Below, piece after piece: positions 48,484-59,257 of a stretch of DNA of 64,000 nucleotides; position 1 is the first letter of the stretch, and every line of letters begins with the position of its first letter. The position numbers were made by a program, and so were the translations under genes. Below the pieces are notes generated by a model. The model worked only from the letters and a program-made list of their open reading frames with translations, made no database searches and was not told the DNA's origin. Origin of the DNA: Cerrena zonata. Taxonomy: Eukaryota; Basidiomycota; Agaricomycetes; Polyporales; Cerrenaceae. Where the stretch lies: contig JASBNA010000015.1 of assembly GCA_038087015.1 (NCBI GenBank), positions 558,001-622,000 on the forward strand, in the 5' to 3' direction.

Positions 48484-50619
48484 CTATGGATTATAAGGTG
48501 GATGTCCGTGTTGATTAGGGTGAGGGGATTGTCCAGACTGTAATTGATTGACTACTAATTGCTGCAACTGTTGTAAAGTATTTTGCAGTTGTGGTTCTTG
48601 AGCCGTGGGTGGAGGTTGCACTTGTCCATAAGTTTGGCCATATGGTGTCTGGTATGGTTGAGTATACTGTTGGTTATATGAAGCACCCATTGGTGCTACT
48701 GGATGTCCGTAAGGGCTTCCATAAGCTTGAGTTTGTGGGGGTGGTTGAACTTGATTGAAAGGTACTCCGTAAGCCAGAGGCAATTGTGGAGAAGCAGAGG
48801 GCTGTTGGTAGGGCTGCTGATAAGGTTGCTGATAAGGTTGTTGTTGATATTGTTGCTGGGGTGGTCTCGCGAAGGGAGGTTGTTGGTACTGTGGAGGTCT
48901 TGAAAAGGGTTGTTGATATTGCTGATAAGCCTGATAAGGTTGTTGATTAGGTTGTTGGTAAGGCACTTGTTGAGGCACTTGCTGAGGCAGCTGTTGACCA
49001 TAGTACACTGGTTGTTGAAAAGGTTGAGGTGGTAAAGACAGTGGTTGCGGAATGGGTAAATTTGGTTTTGGATTTGCTGGGGCATATCCATAAGCGGTGT
49101 AACTCGAAGGGTTTATTGATGGAGACTGATGTTGAGGTTGAAGAGGCTGATGATTATGTTGCTGAGTATTTTGCTTCTTTTTTGGTTGTACTTGAGTTTC
49201 ATTTTTATTATTTTCATTATTATTTCTTTTCTTATTTTTCTTTTCTTTCTTTTTGGCAGCTTTAGCAGCAGCTTCTCTTTCATCATCAGAGAATTCCTGC
49301 TCGTCTTCTGGTAATTCTTCATCATGCCAATTACTTGCATCAGTACCTTTCAAATTTTTAATTGAATCAGTGTATAAGAATTGTGATTCTGGAACAACAT
49401 AGTAAATTTTGGCACCTTTTTTATCTTTAAATTTAGAAAATTGATCTTCGTTATTAAATTTAACCCGGTAAATAGGAGATTGTAATTTACCAAAAGTTTC
49501 AAATAAAGGACCCAATAGGGTACGATCTTCAAAACAAAAGATCGAGCCTTCTTTTAAAACACGAAATTCACCCAGGATATTTGCTTTTATTATGACTGAT
49601 TTTTCTACCAATCCGGTAATTTCACCAATGAATTCCAAAGGAGCATTTTCAGGGATTTTGAAATCTTCTGGTAAGGTAGGGGCTTCTTCGTCGATCAATT
49701 CATTTTTGGAATGAATTGGGCCCACGGATGGTTCTTCATCATCTAGACCTTCGAGGTCTTCATGGGCAAGTTTTAAATCGGCGGGATCCGAGTCAGAGTC
49801 ATCCGAGTCGGAGTCTGAGGTTGACTCAGAACCCGAATCAGAAGAATTGGAGGAGTCTGAGCTGGAGGATGAGTTATTGCCATTTTCGTCGATATCAATT
49901 TCGATTTCGTCATCGGAAAACTGTTGTATTTCTTCATTGGAGGGTTTATCGAGGAATTTTTTTATTTGATCGGACTCCTCCTTCTCGACAGATTCTTGAG
50001 CAGATTCATCTTTACTACTTTCATCTTTACTACCTTGATCTTTACTACCTTCGTCTTTACTACCTTGATCTTTACTACCTTCACCTTTACTACCTTGATC
50101 TTTGCTACCTTCATCTTCTTTAATATCTTCATTTTCATTACCTTCTTTATCATCATCTACTTTATTATCATCTTCTTTAGTATCTTCGCCATCTTCTTTA
50201 GTATCTTCTTCGGTATCTTCGCCATCTTCTTTAGTATCTTCTTTAGTATCTTCTTTAGTATCTTCATCATCATCTTTATTATCATCTTTATTATCTTCTT
50301 CTACTTTATTGTCTTCATCTTCTTTGGTCTCTTTATCATCTTTGGTCTCTTTATCATCTTTGGTCTCTTTGTCTAAATTTGTATCTTCAAGTTTCTTATC
50401 AGAATTATTCATCTCATCATTTGAGTTCGCTCCTATATCATCTGACCTAGCCGTATCTATATCATTTGAGCCAACAGTGTTGATCAATTGATCGCTTCCA
50501 TGCATCTCTGTAACCTGATCTTGCATTGTCAAAGGTATTCCAATAGCATGAAAATCTTGTGAAGAGCATCGCTTTACTCCAGATTTTTTTCCCTCCTCTA
50601 CACTACGATCGGGCCACAT
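48484..50619 (-). CDS. NAF1: Naf1, H/ACA snoRNP assembly factor
   Basis: A nuclear chaperone that binds Cbf5 and is later replaced by Gar1 during assembly of pseudouridylation snoRNPs and related particles. Up to 711 residues. The Gar1/Naf1 core is at about residues 326-413: EFIGEITGLVEKSVIIKANI, GEFRVLKEGSIFCFEDR, LGPLFETFGKLQSPIYRVKF. An acidic extension follows (WHDEELPEDEQEFSDDEREA) with a Lys-rich stretch. The N-terminal third is a low-complexity Glu/Asp/Lys repeat (KETKDD, EDTKED and GSKDQ-type units), and the C-terminal third is Gln/Pro-rich (YQQPYQQP). The true start may be an internal Met (MQDQVTE or MHGSDQ, near 50530-50500); the ATG at 50619 is the longest choice. Confidence 0.92.
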   Translation of the reverse strand: MWPDRSVEEGKKSGVKRCSSQDFHAIGIPLTMQDQVTEMHGSDQLINTVGSNDIDTARSDDIGANSNDEMNNSDKKLEDTNLDKETKDDKETKDDKETKEDEDNKVEEDNKDDNKDDDEDTKEDTKEDTKEDGEDTEEDTKEDGEDTKEDDNKVDDDKEGNENEDIKEDEGSKDQGSKGEGSKDQGSKDEGSKDQGSKDESSKDESAQESVEKEESDQIKKFLDKPSNEEIQQFSDDEIEIDIDENGNNSSSSSDSSNSSDSGSESTSDSDSDDSDSDPADLKLAHEDLEGLDDEEPSVGPIHSKNELIDEEAPTLPEDFKIPENAPLEFIGEITGLVEKSVIIKANILGEFRVLKEGSIFCFEDRTLLGPLFETFGKLQSPIYRVKFNNEDQFSKFKDKKGAKIYYVVPESQFLYTDSIKNLKGTDASNWHDEELPEDEQEFSDDEREAAAKAAKKKEKKNKKRNNNENNKNETQVQPKKKQNTQQHNHQPLQPQHQSPSINPSSYTAYGYAPANPKPNLPIPQPLSLPPQPFQQPVYYGQQLPQQVPQQVPYQQPNQQPYQAYQQYQQPFSRPPQYQQPPFARPPQQQYQQQPYQQPYQQPYQQPSASPQLPLAYGVPFNQVQPPPQTQAYGSPYGHPVAPMGASYNQQYTQPYQTPYGQTYGQVQPPPTAQEPQLQNTLQQLQQLVVNQLQSGQSPHPNQHGHPPYNP

Positions 50620-51487
50620 CGTGCCCCACCCAAACCCGTACCCCTTCCCGTTTAACCTTCGACTTAAACTTAAAGGGAGTCCCTGATAAAATGCTCGATT
50701 AAGAGAAATTATGATGTAATGATCGATTAGGGGTTTGTATCGATTATTGTTTAATTGATTGCATCAGACTAACCAGCTGGCCCAAGTTCATAACTACCAT
50801 ACCATATAGATGTGTTAATGTCAATGTAAATGTAAATGTAAATGTTAATGTAAATGTTAATGTAAATGTAGACGTGTAAATGTTAATGCAGAGGTGAAAA
50901 TGCAGAGGTGTAAATGCAGAGATGTAAATGTAGAGGTGTCAATGTAGATGTATTACTATTGGTATGACTACTATTCAGCGTCAATTGGATCAATTGACTA
51001 CTATTGAGATATCCGTCGAGTGATGTATCACGATAGCATCCAAAGGCAACATGTTCATAACTAGACATTTCCTCTCAATGCTAATTTAACAAAGATACCA
51101 CGATAATGCGGGTATATACAGGTAAATCCAATGACCATTTACGACTTCCGAGGGTGCATTATTTTTTCACCAGTGTTATGTTTTAGTATTATAATTTTGT
51201 GTTTCATATTGTAAACTTTCTGGTGGAAGCGGTTAAAAAAGGATAAACCAAGCAAAACGAAGAGAAATATTTAATAAATCGCTCTCGTTTCCCTCCAATT
51301 CTTCTTCTTCTTCTCTTTTTCTCTTTTCCATCAGTTTTGTTAAGACCAACTCCTACGTTCCTTACTTCTTCGCTTGAATCACTTAGAATACTATCGAAAG
51401 AAATACTCTCCGGTTCCCATACCTGTCGCTCCTTTTAAACTTGTATTTTTTTTCTATTTGATATTCTCTTCAAGCCATTCTTTAAAG
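50620..51487. promoter_or_regulatory. Divergent intergenic region NAF1 / SUN gene, with AATGTA repeat tract and SUN promoter
   Basis: A degenerate repeat of AATGTA/AATGTT and TAAATGCAGAGG-type units spans about 50812-50950. Toward the SUN-family gene a TATA-like stretch (TATTTAATAAAT near 51268) is followed by a strongly pyrimidine-rich region with TTC repeats (51297-51330), as often found before highly expressed yeast genes. The transcription start is probably between there and the inferred splice donor at 51488. Confidence 0.55.
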
Positions 51488-52348
51488 GTATGTATTACTT
51501 AATGCTTCTTGCCCATTGAATTAAAGTGTCTCTAGCCCATTTTCAAGTGTCTCTAGCCCATTTTCAAGTCTCTAGCCCAATGAATTCAAGTCTCTAGCCC
51601 TATCTAGCGTGTGTTTAAGCGCGTACACCGGGTTTTGTCCAACCGTGACTGAAAACAAAACACCCCTCCCTCCCAAGGTTTCGATTAAACATAACTACAT
51701 GACAACATATCTATCTCTCACATGGCTGGGCATCCCTTCAGGCTTGTTCTTGTTCTTGCTTCTGTTCTTGTTCTTGTTCTTGTTTCTGTTCTTTCTTGCT
51801 GGTGTTTCCTCCTTCGGCATTTGCTGGCTCAGCGTGAACGCTGGCCAGTTTTTTGCATTGTGCTTGCGCTAAAGTGCCAGGTTTACGGTGTCTCGGCTCC
51901 TAATTAGGCAGCAGTACAGCTTTGTCTGGTAATTTTATCGCGCGCCTCCATTCCGGGGGTGCAGCCCTCGCCAGTTCCGGCCGCGCACGCTTACTGTTTT
52001 TGCTGCCCATTGCCAGTTTCGCTAAACAAACCGCCAGCAGAATTCGCGTTTGGTGCGACTTTCGAGGAATATTTTTTTTCGTTCTCTTGTCTTTGTTTGG
52101 GCTTCAAAATGGTGTTTCCTGGTGGGAGGATACCTGATTAGCAGTCTTTTTTTAGACTATGGGTGTCTTGTTGTGTTGTGAATTGCAGGAATTTCACCCG
52201 GGATTTTGCACCTAAATCATGTTTTGATTTCTTCTTGTTGTCATTTCATTTATCATTGGGTTGATATTCCAATGATCCATTCAATTGACTCTTTTATTCA
52301 TATTGGCAGAATACTCATTTCTCTATGGTACTAACACTCGTTTTCTAG
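51488..52348 (+). other. Probable 5'-UTR intron of the SUN-family gene (861 nt)
   Basis: A GTATGT donor at 51488-51493, directly after an AAAG exon end, has as its best partner a perfect TACTAAC branch site at 52329-52335 and the acceptor TTTTCTAG ending at 52348, six bases before the start codon at 52355. No start codon of the gene is affected, so this would be a leader intron. It contains four copies of TCTCTAGCCC at about 51529-51600 and a TTCTTG repeat at about 51743-51795. Its CTG/GC content is higher than that of neighbouring spacers. RNA data are needed to prove use. Confidence 0.75.
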
Positions 52349-52354
52349 TTAATC

Positions 52355-53566
52355 ATGAAATTTACTCAAGCTACTATTGCTGCGTTTGCCGCTCTTCTCT
52401 CAGTCTCGGCTGCTGCTCCTGCTGCTGCTGCCAATGATGCTGATTGCACCACCACTCAAGTTCATGCTCATCACAAGCATAAACGTAACGTGGTCTACGA
52501 CTACCAGTACGTCACCGTCACCGTCGATAACCAAGGTAGCTCCATTGCCAGTGCCGTCACCGATGCGTTAGCCCCATCTTCTACTGCTGCTGCTTCAGTT
52601 TCCCAAGTTTCTTCTGCTCCAACTTTTGAATCCGAAACCGAAACCACCGCTGCTTCTTCTTCTGCTGCTGCTTCTTCTGCCGCTTCCTCTGCTCCTGCCT
52701 CTTCCGGCTCTTCTGGTTCTGGTTCTGGCTCCGGCTCTGGTTCTTATCCAACCGGGGACTTGGCCGACTACGAAGACCCAACTGAAGAATTCGAAGACGG
52801 TAAATACTCCTGTACTGATTTCCCATCTGGCCAAGGGGTTGTTGCCTTGGACCATTTAGGTTTTGGTGGATTTTCCGGTATTGAGAACTCTGATGGTTCC
52901 ACCGGTGGTCAATGTAAAGAAGGTTCCTACTGTTCTTATGCTTGTCAATCAGGTATGTCTAAAACCCAATGGCCTTCTGACCAACCATCTTCCGGGGTTT
53001 CTATTGGTGGGTTATTATGTAAAAACGGTAAATTATACCGTTCCTCATCTTCTAAATACTTATGTGAATGGGGTCAAGAAAAAGCCAGTGTTGAATCTAA
53101 ATTAAGCAAATCAGTTGCCATTTGTAGAACTGATTATCCAGGTACTGAAAACATGGTTATTCCAACCGTGGTTGAAGGTGGTTCTTCTTCTGTTATTACT
53201 GTCATTGATCAAAAATCTTACTATAAATGGAAAGGTGGTAAAACCACCGCTCAATATTACGTTAATAATGCGGGTATTGATTGGACTAAAGGTTGTGTTT
53301 GGGGTACCGATGGCTCTGGTATTGGTAACTGGGCCCCATTGAATTTTGGTGCTGGTTATGATAATGGTATTGCTTATTTATCTTTAATTCCAAATCCAAA
53401 TAACTTAGATTCTGCCAATTTCAAAGTTAAAATCGTGGCTGACGGTGATGATTCAGTTGTCAGTGGTGATTGTACTTATGCAAACGGTAAATACAACGGT
53501 GATGGTACCGACGGTTGTACCGTTGGTGTTACCAAAGGTAAAGCTAAATTTGTCTTATATAACTAG
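52355..53566 (+). CDS. SUN41: SUN-family secreted cell-wall glycosidase
   Basis: A 403-residue secreted protein of the SUN family (Sim1, Uth1, Nca3, Sun4 in yeast; Sun41 and Sim1 in Candida), involved in septation and cell-wall biogenesis. The signal peptide is about residues 1-20, and a Kex2 site (KHKR) lies at 41-44. A Ser/Ala-rich linker with SGSGSG repeats spans about 85-133. The SUN domain (about 145-403) has the diagnostic cysteine spacing C-x5-C-x3-C-x24-C, counted directly here ([12 protein letters not shown] ... GLLC). [18 protein letters not shown] and [25 protein letters not shown] are also conserved. Codon use is strongly biased (GGT, GCT, AAC), so expression is high. Sun41 versus Sim1 orthology is uncertain. 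Confidence 0.93.
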   Translation: MKFTQATIAAFAALLSVSAAAPAAAANDADCTTTQVHAHHKHKRNVVYDYQYVTVTVDNQGSSIASAVTDALAPSSTAAASVSQVSSAPTFESETETTAASSSAAASSAASSAPASSGSSGSGSGSGSGSYPTGDLADYEDPTEEFEDGKYSCTDFPSGQGVVALDHLGFGGFSGIENSDGSTGGQCKEGSYCSYACQSGMSKTQWPSDQPSSGVSIGGLLCKNGKLYRSSSSKYLCEWGQEKASVESKLSKSVAICRTDYPGTENMVIPTVVEGGSSSVITVIDQKSYYKWKGGKTTAQYYVNNAGIDWTKGCVWGTDGSGIGNWAPLNFGAGYDNGIAYLSLIPNPNNLDSANFKVKIVADGDDSVVSGDCTYANGKYNGDGTDGCTVGVTKGKAKFVLYN

Positions 53567-55699
53567 ATTTTTTACGCTTTGTTATCATAAAAACCTCCCT
53601 TTTTTTTTTTTTTTTTTTTTGAATTATCTTTAGTTAATTATTATATCTTTTTGTCAATACTTCGATTTCGAATCGTATTTATTTTTCATTTTTGTCAATG
53701 AAGCTTGGCTCTTCATTTTTTTCATTGGAGGAGTTGCTTGTTTTTTTACTTCCCTAACCTCTTACCCTTTTTCTTTTGTCCTTTTTGGAGTCATAAATAG
53801 AACTCAGTGTATAGAGATTGTATATTATATTAGTATTGTTTTTGAATAAATACTCTTGAATAAATACTCTTGAATAAATACTCTTGAATAAATACTCTTG
53901 AATAAATACTCTTGAATAAATACTCTTGAATAAATACTCTTGAATAATAGAGTAATACTCTTGAATGAGTACTCTTAATAATACACTAAAGAATAGAACT
54001 TTTTCGCTGAGTGGGTTGCATAATTGCGAAAAAAAGAAAAGAAGAAAACACGAGAAACGTAACAAACGGTTAAACGTCAAAGTCAAAGAAGGTTATTACA
54101 TACAGATATGATGTAATATCAAGAATCCGCTGACCAACGGGGGTTTGCTTGGGTGGACACGCACGTCCACACCTTAAGGGTTATCACGGTCATGGCATAT
54201 CACAATCAGGCCGATCGGACAAGAAAGGAGAAGCAGTCGATATTGAGTTTGATTCATTCTGTCGAATTCGGTTTTCAACCAGCCCTTTCCACTCAACAGT
54301 TTGAGCTTTGATCAGACCTGAAAAAGTAACCAGTGGAGAGGACCAATAAAAGACGATGATGGGATATACGCTATTGTCCCAACTCGGTAAAATGAATTCT
54401 CGCAGTGTGTGGGGCCACGAGAATGAATAAGAAATTAGACGATTGATTATGGAAAATCCATACAATTACAATACAATTACAATACCAGTACAATTCCATT
54501 ACAATACTATTAGGGATAAGGTTTTGCTGCAACCATCAAGACAAAGGGTACGGATCTGTTCCCCCCAAAATTTGCCGTGACTTGGTAGTGCAGCCGGTGA
54601 TGGCAAGAACATTGCCGTGAAGGGTCGGGTCACTCTGGCTAAAGCCACCCTGACCCTGATTCAAGCCAGGATATTTTCTCTGCATTCTTATGATATTTTC
54701 TCCAGATTGTTTCTCTGAAAGATAAGAGTCAGGTTGCTCAACCAGATCAGGAAAAGTACCGTAGAGGCCCAAGGTAAGGGATACCAATAGGTATTTCCTT
54801 TAATTACTTTTCCATAAATTTCAGTACGGCATTAACTTTAATTGAAAAGGCATACTGGGATTTTGGTGATGTTGCCACGACCGTCAAATTGCCTTAATTT
54901 CTTAAAAAATTAATGAAACTCGCGATGAGATGCACTTAACAAACGATTGGTTAAGACCTACTTCAAAAAATGGTTAGTTTGATCTCTATACCTTTCCAAT
55001 TAATCTATGTATACAATTGTTTTAAAGTACCGCTAGATAGACTTATCTGAGTAGTCGTAGATAATGAATTATGCTGCAACAACTGAGTGGAGAAAAAGTT
55101 TGTTGATGTTTAAGCTGCTAATTCTCTTATCAATTTAATTAATTGAATCATTTTTCTTTTTTTCTTTTCTTTTCACTTAATGCCTTTCTATTTAAATTAG
55201 CTTTATTTAAATTAGGTCAATTTCGGAGAACGTCTTGAATTGTAATCACTAGATTGGAAAGAATAAGTACGAGTTATATTCCATTGATTTTCGATTTACT
55301 CTTGAGTTTTTTTCTTGTTTTGTTCCTCTACATTTCATCACTTCGTATTCAGACAATCTACAATTACCCTTCAAAGTGTGTTTGAATCAACAATAGACGA
55401 GATTCCTTTAATTTAACCCATTTAATCCAAAAAATTATTGATAATTTGGTACTTTTTCGCCAGTCTATTGTAACTTTTTTCTTTTTTTCTTTTTCCCAAT
55501 TTTTATTCCCTCGCACATTAAAGGTTTTTTTTTTACCTTTTACAAAAATTTTTAACTTAAATATATCTTTTACTTCCTTAGTTGATCTACAACGCCTCTC
55601 CTCCTCTTTTCCTTTCCTCCAAGCCAAAATTATATATAAGTCTTGGATATCCTACCTTGATAATTGATACCCTTATTTTGTTTATCTCGCCGAATCAAA
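53567..55699. promoter_or_regulatory. Long intergenic region and amino-acid permease promoter
   Basis: About 2.1 kb. It holds a T18-type run at 53602-53620, the 14-bp minisatellite described separately, and four GATAAG/CTTATC sites (54515-54520, 54721-54726, 55042-55047, 55126-55131), the binding core of GATA factors of nitrogen regulation. Two minus-strand frames (54190-54465 and 54536-54787) share a vaguely similar block, GATCAG...GAAAAAGTA.CC near 54312 and 54748, but have no family feature and are not called. A long regulatory upstream region is common for permease genes. Confidence 0.5.
53843..53940. repeat. Seven perfect copies of a 14-bp minisatellite
   Basis: The unit TGAATAAATACTCT is repeated seven times without any change from 53843 to 53940. 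A degenerate extension with TGAATAATAG and TGAATGAGTACTCT runs to about 53977. Perfect identity indicates recent expansion. Confidence 0.95.
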
Positions 55700-57472
55700 A
55701 TGAGTCATTCGGATATTGAAAAATTTGCTGGTTCCAGTAATGACGATTATAGAAATGTTGCATCTTCATCTGGTATCGTAGCAACATCTTCGGACTCTTC
55801 TCATGCTTCTCCTTCTCATCTACTTCATTCTCATAATAAAAAGAATGAAAAATCGGTGGAATACGTCAGTGCTGATACCGAATCTAAAGATGAACTTTTG
55901 GGTGATGTTCAAAATTATGAAGTTAAAAGAGAATTACAAGCTCGTCATATTTCAATGATTGCTCTTGGTGGTACCATTGGTACTGGGTTATTCATTTCGT
56001 CTGGTAAAGCCTTGAGTGCTGGTCCGGTTTTAGCTTTAATTTCTTATCTTTTCATTACTTCATTAGCTTATTTTGTTACTCAATCATTAGGTGAAATGGC
56101 TACTTTAATTCCAGTTAGTGGTTCTTTCACTCAATTCATTACTAGATGGTGTTCTCCTGCTTTAGGTGCTGCCAATGGTTGGAATTATTGGTTCTCCTGG
56201 GCAGTCACTTTTGCATTAGAATTATCAGTCATTGGTCAAGTTATTCAAGTTTGGACTCATGCTGTTCCTTTAGCTGCTTGGATTTCAATTTTTTTCGTTC
56301 TCTTAACCGCTGCAAATATGTTCCCAGTTAAATTTTATGGGGAATTTGAATTTTGGATTGCTTCTTTGAAAGTTATTGCCGTTGTTGGTTGGTTAATTTA
56401 TGCATTCATCATGGTTGTTGGTGGCTCTAAAGAAGGTCCAATTGGTTTCAGATATTGGAGAAACCCAGGTGCTTGGGGTGATGGTGCTGATTTGGTTTCA
56501 AATCAAAATACCGATAGATTATTGGCTTGGGTTAGATCCTTGATTAGTGCTTGTTTTACTTTCCAAGGGGTTGAATTAACTGGTTTATCCTGTGGTGAAC
56601 TGAAAAATCCTCGTAAAACCGTTCCAAGTGCTATTCGTAAAGTTATTTACAGAATTATCATTTTTTACGTTTTATCAATGTTTTTTATGGGTTTATTGGT
56701 TCCTTTTAATGATAAAGCTTTAGATAGTACTGATAATTATTCCTCTGCTTCCCCTTTCATCATTGCAATGAATAACTGTGGTACCAAAGTTTTACCAGAT
56801 ATCTTCAATGCCGTCATTTTGATTGCCATCATTAGTGCTGGTAATTCAAATATTTACTGTGGTTCTCGTGTTTTATTCGGTTTGGCTCAAGCTGGTGTTG
56901 CTCCAAGATTTTTCAGTAAAACTACTAAGCACGGTGTTCCTTATTTCTCCGTCTTATTTACTGCTGCTTTTGGTGCTTTAGGTTATTTGGCCGTTACTAA
57001 CTCTGGTATGACTGCTTTCGATTGGTTATTAAACATTACTGCCGTTGCTGGTTTAATCGCTTGGGTTAATATTACTTATTGTCACATCAGATTCATGTCG
57101 ATCTTGAGAAGAAGAAACATTTCTAGAGACACTTTACCTTTCAAAGCTTGGGGTATGCCTTTTGGTGCCTATTATGCTACTATTTTAGGTGGTATTTTAT
57201 GTTTTGTTCAAGGTTTCGAAGCTTTCTTCAGTATCAATGCATCTAAATTCTTCACTGCTTATATTTCACTTATTTTCTTCGCTTTCTGTTGGGTAGTAGC
57301 TCATTTCTACTTCAACGGATTCGGTAAAGAAGCTTTCACTTGGAGAGCTTTCTTAAACCCAATTGATGAATGTGATATCGACACTGGTGTTAGAGAAATT
57401 GATGATGCTATTTGGGATGATGATGAACCCCCAAAGAACCTCTGGCAAAAATTCTGGAACGTTCTTTCTTAA
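55700..57472 (+). CDS. Basic amino-acid permease (CAN1/ALP1/LYP1-like)
   Basis: A 590-residue APC-family permease of the plasma membrane, probably for arginine/lysine. About 85 cytosolic residues precede TM1. [25 protein letters not shown] marks TM1, [14 protein letters not shown] is the conserved loop after TM2, and [15 protein letters not shown](CTG)KNPRKTVP is the region of CAN1 motif [29 protein letters not shown] and [13 protein letters not shown] follow. The C-terminus [35 protein letters not shown] closely follows the CAN1 tail. The ATG at 55700 (MSHSDIEKF) is chosen, as the frame continues upstream only to a TTG. The CTG in GE(CTG)KNP is most likely read as Ser. Confidence 0.92.
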   Translation: MSHSDIEKFAGSSNDDYRNVASSSGIVATSSDSSHASPSHLLHSHNKKNEKSVEYVSADTESKDELLGDVQNYEVKRELQARHISMIALGGTIGTGLFISSGKALSAGPVLALISYLFITSLAYFVTQSLGEMATLIPVSGSFTQFITRWCSPALGAANGWNYWFSWAVTFALELSVIGQVIQVWTHAVPLAAWISIFFVLLTAANMFPVKFYGEFEFWIASLKVIAVVGWLIYAFIMVVGGSKEGPIGFRYWRNPGAWGDGADLVSNQNTDRLLAWVRSLISACFTFQGVELTGLSCGELKNPRKTVPSAIRKVIYRIIIFYVLSMFFMGLLVPFNDKALDSTDNYSSASPFIIAMNNCGTKVLPDIFNAVILIAIISAGNSNIYCGSRVLFGLAQAGVAPRFFSKTTKHGVPYFSVLFTAAFGALGYLAVTNSGMTAFDWLLNITAVAGLIAWVNITYCHIRFMSILRRRNISRDTLPFKAWGMPFGAYYATILGGILCFVQGFEAFFSINASKFFTAYISLIFFAFCWVVAHFYFNGFGKEAFTWRAFLNPIDECDIDTGVREIDDAIWDDDEPPKNLWQKFWNVLS

Positions 57473-57675
57473 TCTTCCCAAATTTTTAATTCTTTTTCTT
57501 TCTCATGTACATTATTTTTAACATTCTTATATCCTTGGTAACATATGAATTATTTCTATTTCGTTATTACTTTACTTTCATGTTTATTCTTTTACTTTTC
57601 ATTCTTTTTAATTTGTGCATTTAATATACATTTCATTACGTTCAATATATACAATCATAAAATACAGTTAAAGCT
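57473..57675. other. Convergent 3' region permease / EAF7
   Basis: About 200 bp of T-rich 3' UTR sequence between two stop codons. Confidence 0.4.
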
Positions 57676-59103
57676 TTACTTTTTTCGATTGCTTCTTCGT
57701 ATAGGGGCGGGCGATGGTTTTGCAGGTGTACTTGAAGCAGCTGATCTAGTCGACCGTCTTGTAGCCCTTGGTCTTGACTCGGAATCAGGTTCTTCAACTT
57801 CTTCAGCCCCGGTGCCAGTTTCTTCAACTTCCTTTTGTTCATGTGCAACTTCCGATCGCGTTCTCCTTCTGGTTGAAGGTGTACTATTGGAACTATTGTT
57901 CGTTTGAGCATTTGTGCTAGATGCTGCTGCTGGAGATGCTGCTCGTCTGCGCTTGCCTGGTGTTACACTTGAATTAGGAGAGTTCGTAGCAGGTGGAGAT
58001 GATTTGGAATCTTCTTTGCTATCAAGTTTGGCAATCGATCTAGTACGCTTTTTAGGCCGGGATTGTTCCTGATCTTTCCCATCCTCATCCTCAAACTCAG
58101 ATTCATCTTCATTAGATTTATCTTTCGCAGTCTCTTTCTCTTTTTCATCTCTTTCGTCATCATTATCTTCAATATCTATAGCTTCCCCGTCATTTTTCTC
58201 TTTCTCTTCATCAATTACCTTTTCTTCATTGATCACAATTTCGTCATCTTGTTTTTCTGCTTTCGAATTAGTATCTGTATCCTTTTTTGTCTTGGTATCG
58301 GGGTCTTTTTTAGACTTTGCATCTGGCTCTTTTTTAGTTTTAGTTTCTGCTGTCTTTCTTGGTTTGACCTCCGATTCTTCTTCCGTTATCTCATCTTCTT
58401 TTGCACTAGGTTCTTCAATTTCGTTTTCTTGCTCATCTTTTGACTTCTCTTTCAATTTTTTTTCATATTCTCCAACTTCTTCCTTTTGTTCTTCTTTACG
58501 TGCACCTCTAGTAATTCTTCTTGGTGTCCCGTCATCTGTATCACCGTCGGAAGAGTTAACGGTATCATTAGTTTCATTTTTGATTTTGTCAATTATATTT
58601 GTAGATGATGAATTGGAGTCTCTAGCCGATTTTCTTGTTCGAAGCTTTTTAACTGGACTACTGCGGATATCTATATTCTTACTTGAGTCTTCTTGATTAC
58701 TTTCAACTTTCGTTATCACTAAATCTCTTTCACTTGGTAATTCGCCTTCAACGTCACTCAATTCTGATGAATATGTATCTTCGGTTGGGCCCTTTTTCTC
58801 ATCTGGAGGTGAAGATGGAATATCAGTTGTTTTAGATTCTGAGTCTGCTTGCTTTGTATCAATCGAGTCTTCCATATTATTAATTCGATCTAAGTTATAA
58901 AGACTCTCTAGCTTATCCCAAATTTGATCAGCAGTAAACAACTTCTCTTTATTCGATAAATCTCTATTAATATTTTCAATAATGGAAACCATATGCTTAT
59001 GTTTATTTGTCCCAGCAGGCTTGAAATCGCATATTAAGTCGAACAACTTTATTTCATCTTCTGCAGTCCATTCCCTCATTAGTTTTCTCTCTTTCCGGCT
59101 CAT
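57676..59103 (-). CDS. EAF7: Eaf7, subunit of the NuA4 histone acetyltransferase / TINTIN module
   Basis: A 475-residue nuclear protein of the CT20/Eaf7 family, which with Eaf3 and Eaf5 helps NuA4 act during transcription elongation. The conserved N-terminus has EWTAEDEIKLFDLICDFKPAGTNKHKHM, then FTADQIWDKLESLYNLDRINNME, matching yeast Eaf7 (WTIEDEIRLLRWITEFKPAG and IWEKLSQSYNL). The remaining 380 residues are an extended Glu/Asp/Lys-rich and Ser/Thr-rich tail with RTRK, RRTRSE and TPSTRRRTR clusters, nuclear-localisation like. It is slightly longer than the yeast protein (425). ATG at 59103. Confidence 0.9.
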   Translation of the reverse strand: MSRKERKLMREWTAEDEIKLFDLICDFKPAGTNKHKHMVSIIENINRDLSNKEKLFTADQIWDKLESLYNLDRINNMEDSIDTKQADSESKTTDIPSSPPDEKKGPTEDTYSSELSDVEGELPSERDLVITKVESNQEDSSKNIDIRSSPVKKLRTRKSARDSNSSSTNIIDKIKNETNDTVNSSDGDTDDGTPRRITRGARKEEQKEEVGEYEKKLKEKSKDEQENEIEEPSAKEDEITEEESEVKPRKTAETKTKKEPDAKSKKDPDTKTKKDTDTNSKAEKQDDEIVINEEKVIDEEKEKNDGEAIDIEDNDDERDEKEKETAKDKSNEDESEFEDEDGKDQEQSRPKKRTRSIAKLDSKEDSKSSPPATNSPNSSVTPGKRRRAASPAAASSTNAQTNNSSNSTPSTRRRTRSEVAHEQKEVEETGTGAEEVEEPDSESRPRATRRSTRSAASSTPAKPSPAPIRRSNRKK

Positions 59104-59257
59104 TCTGACTTCTTAGAAGTAAAGGTTTCTAGTCCAAGAAGCTTAAACTGTTATATGTTTTCAGACATCAATATTTATGACATTTTTGTCAATACCATCT
59201 GCGAATAGACCCATACATCAAATATCTCGTTATTTGTTACCGCACACGACTGAAAAT

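Noticed and set aside
49924..50491. Plus-strand frames rich in Phe, Ile, Ser within NAF1
   Set aside because: Antisense shadows of the acidic repeat of NAF1.
54190..54787. Possible solo LTR or decayed gene with two weakly similar blocks
   Set aside because: No TG...CA ends, no target-site duplication and no protein similarity could be seen.
57642..58696. Several open frames opposite EAF7
   Set aside because: Shadows of its low-complexity charged region.
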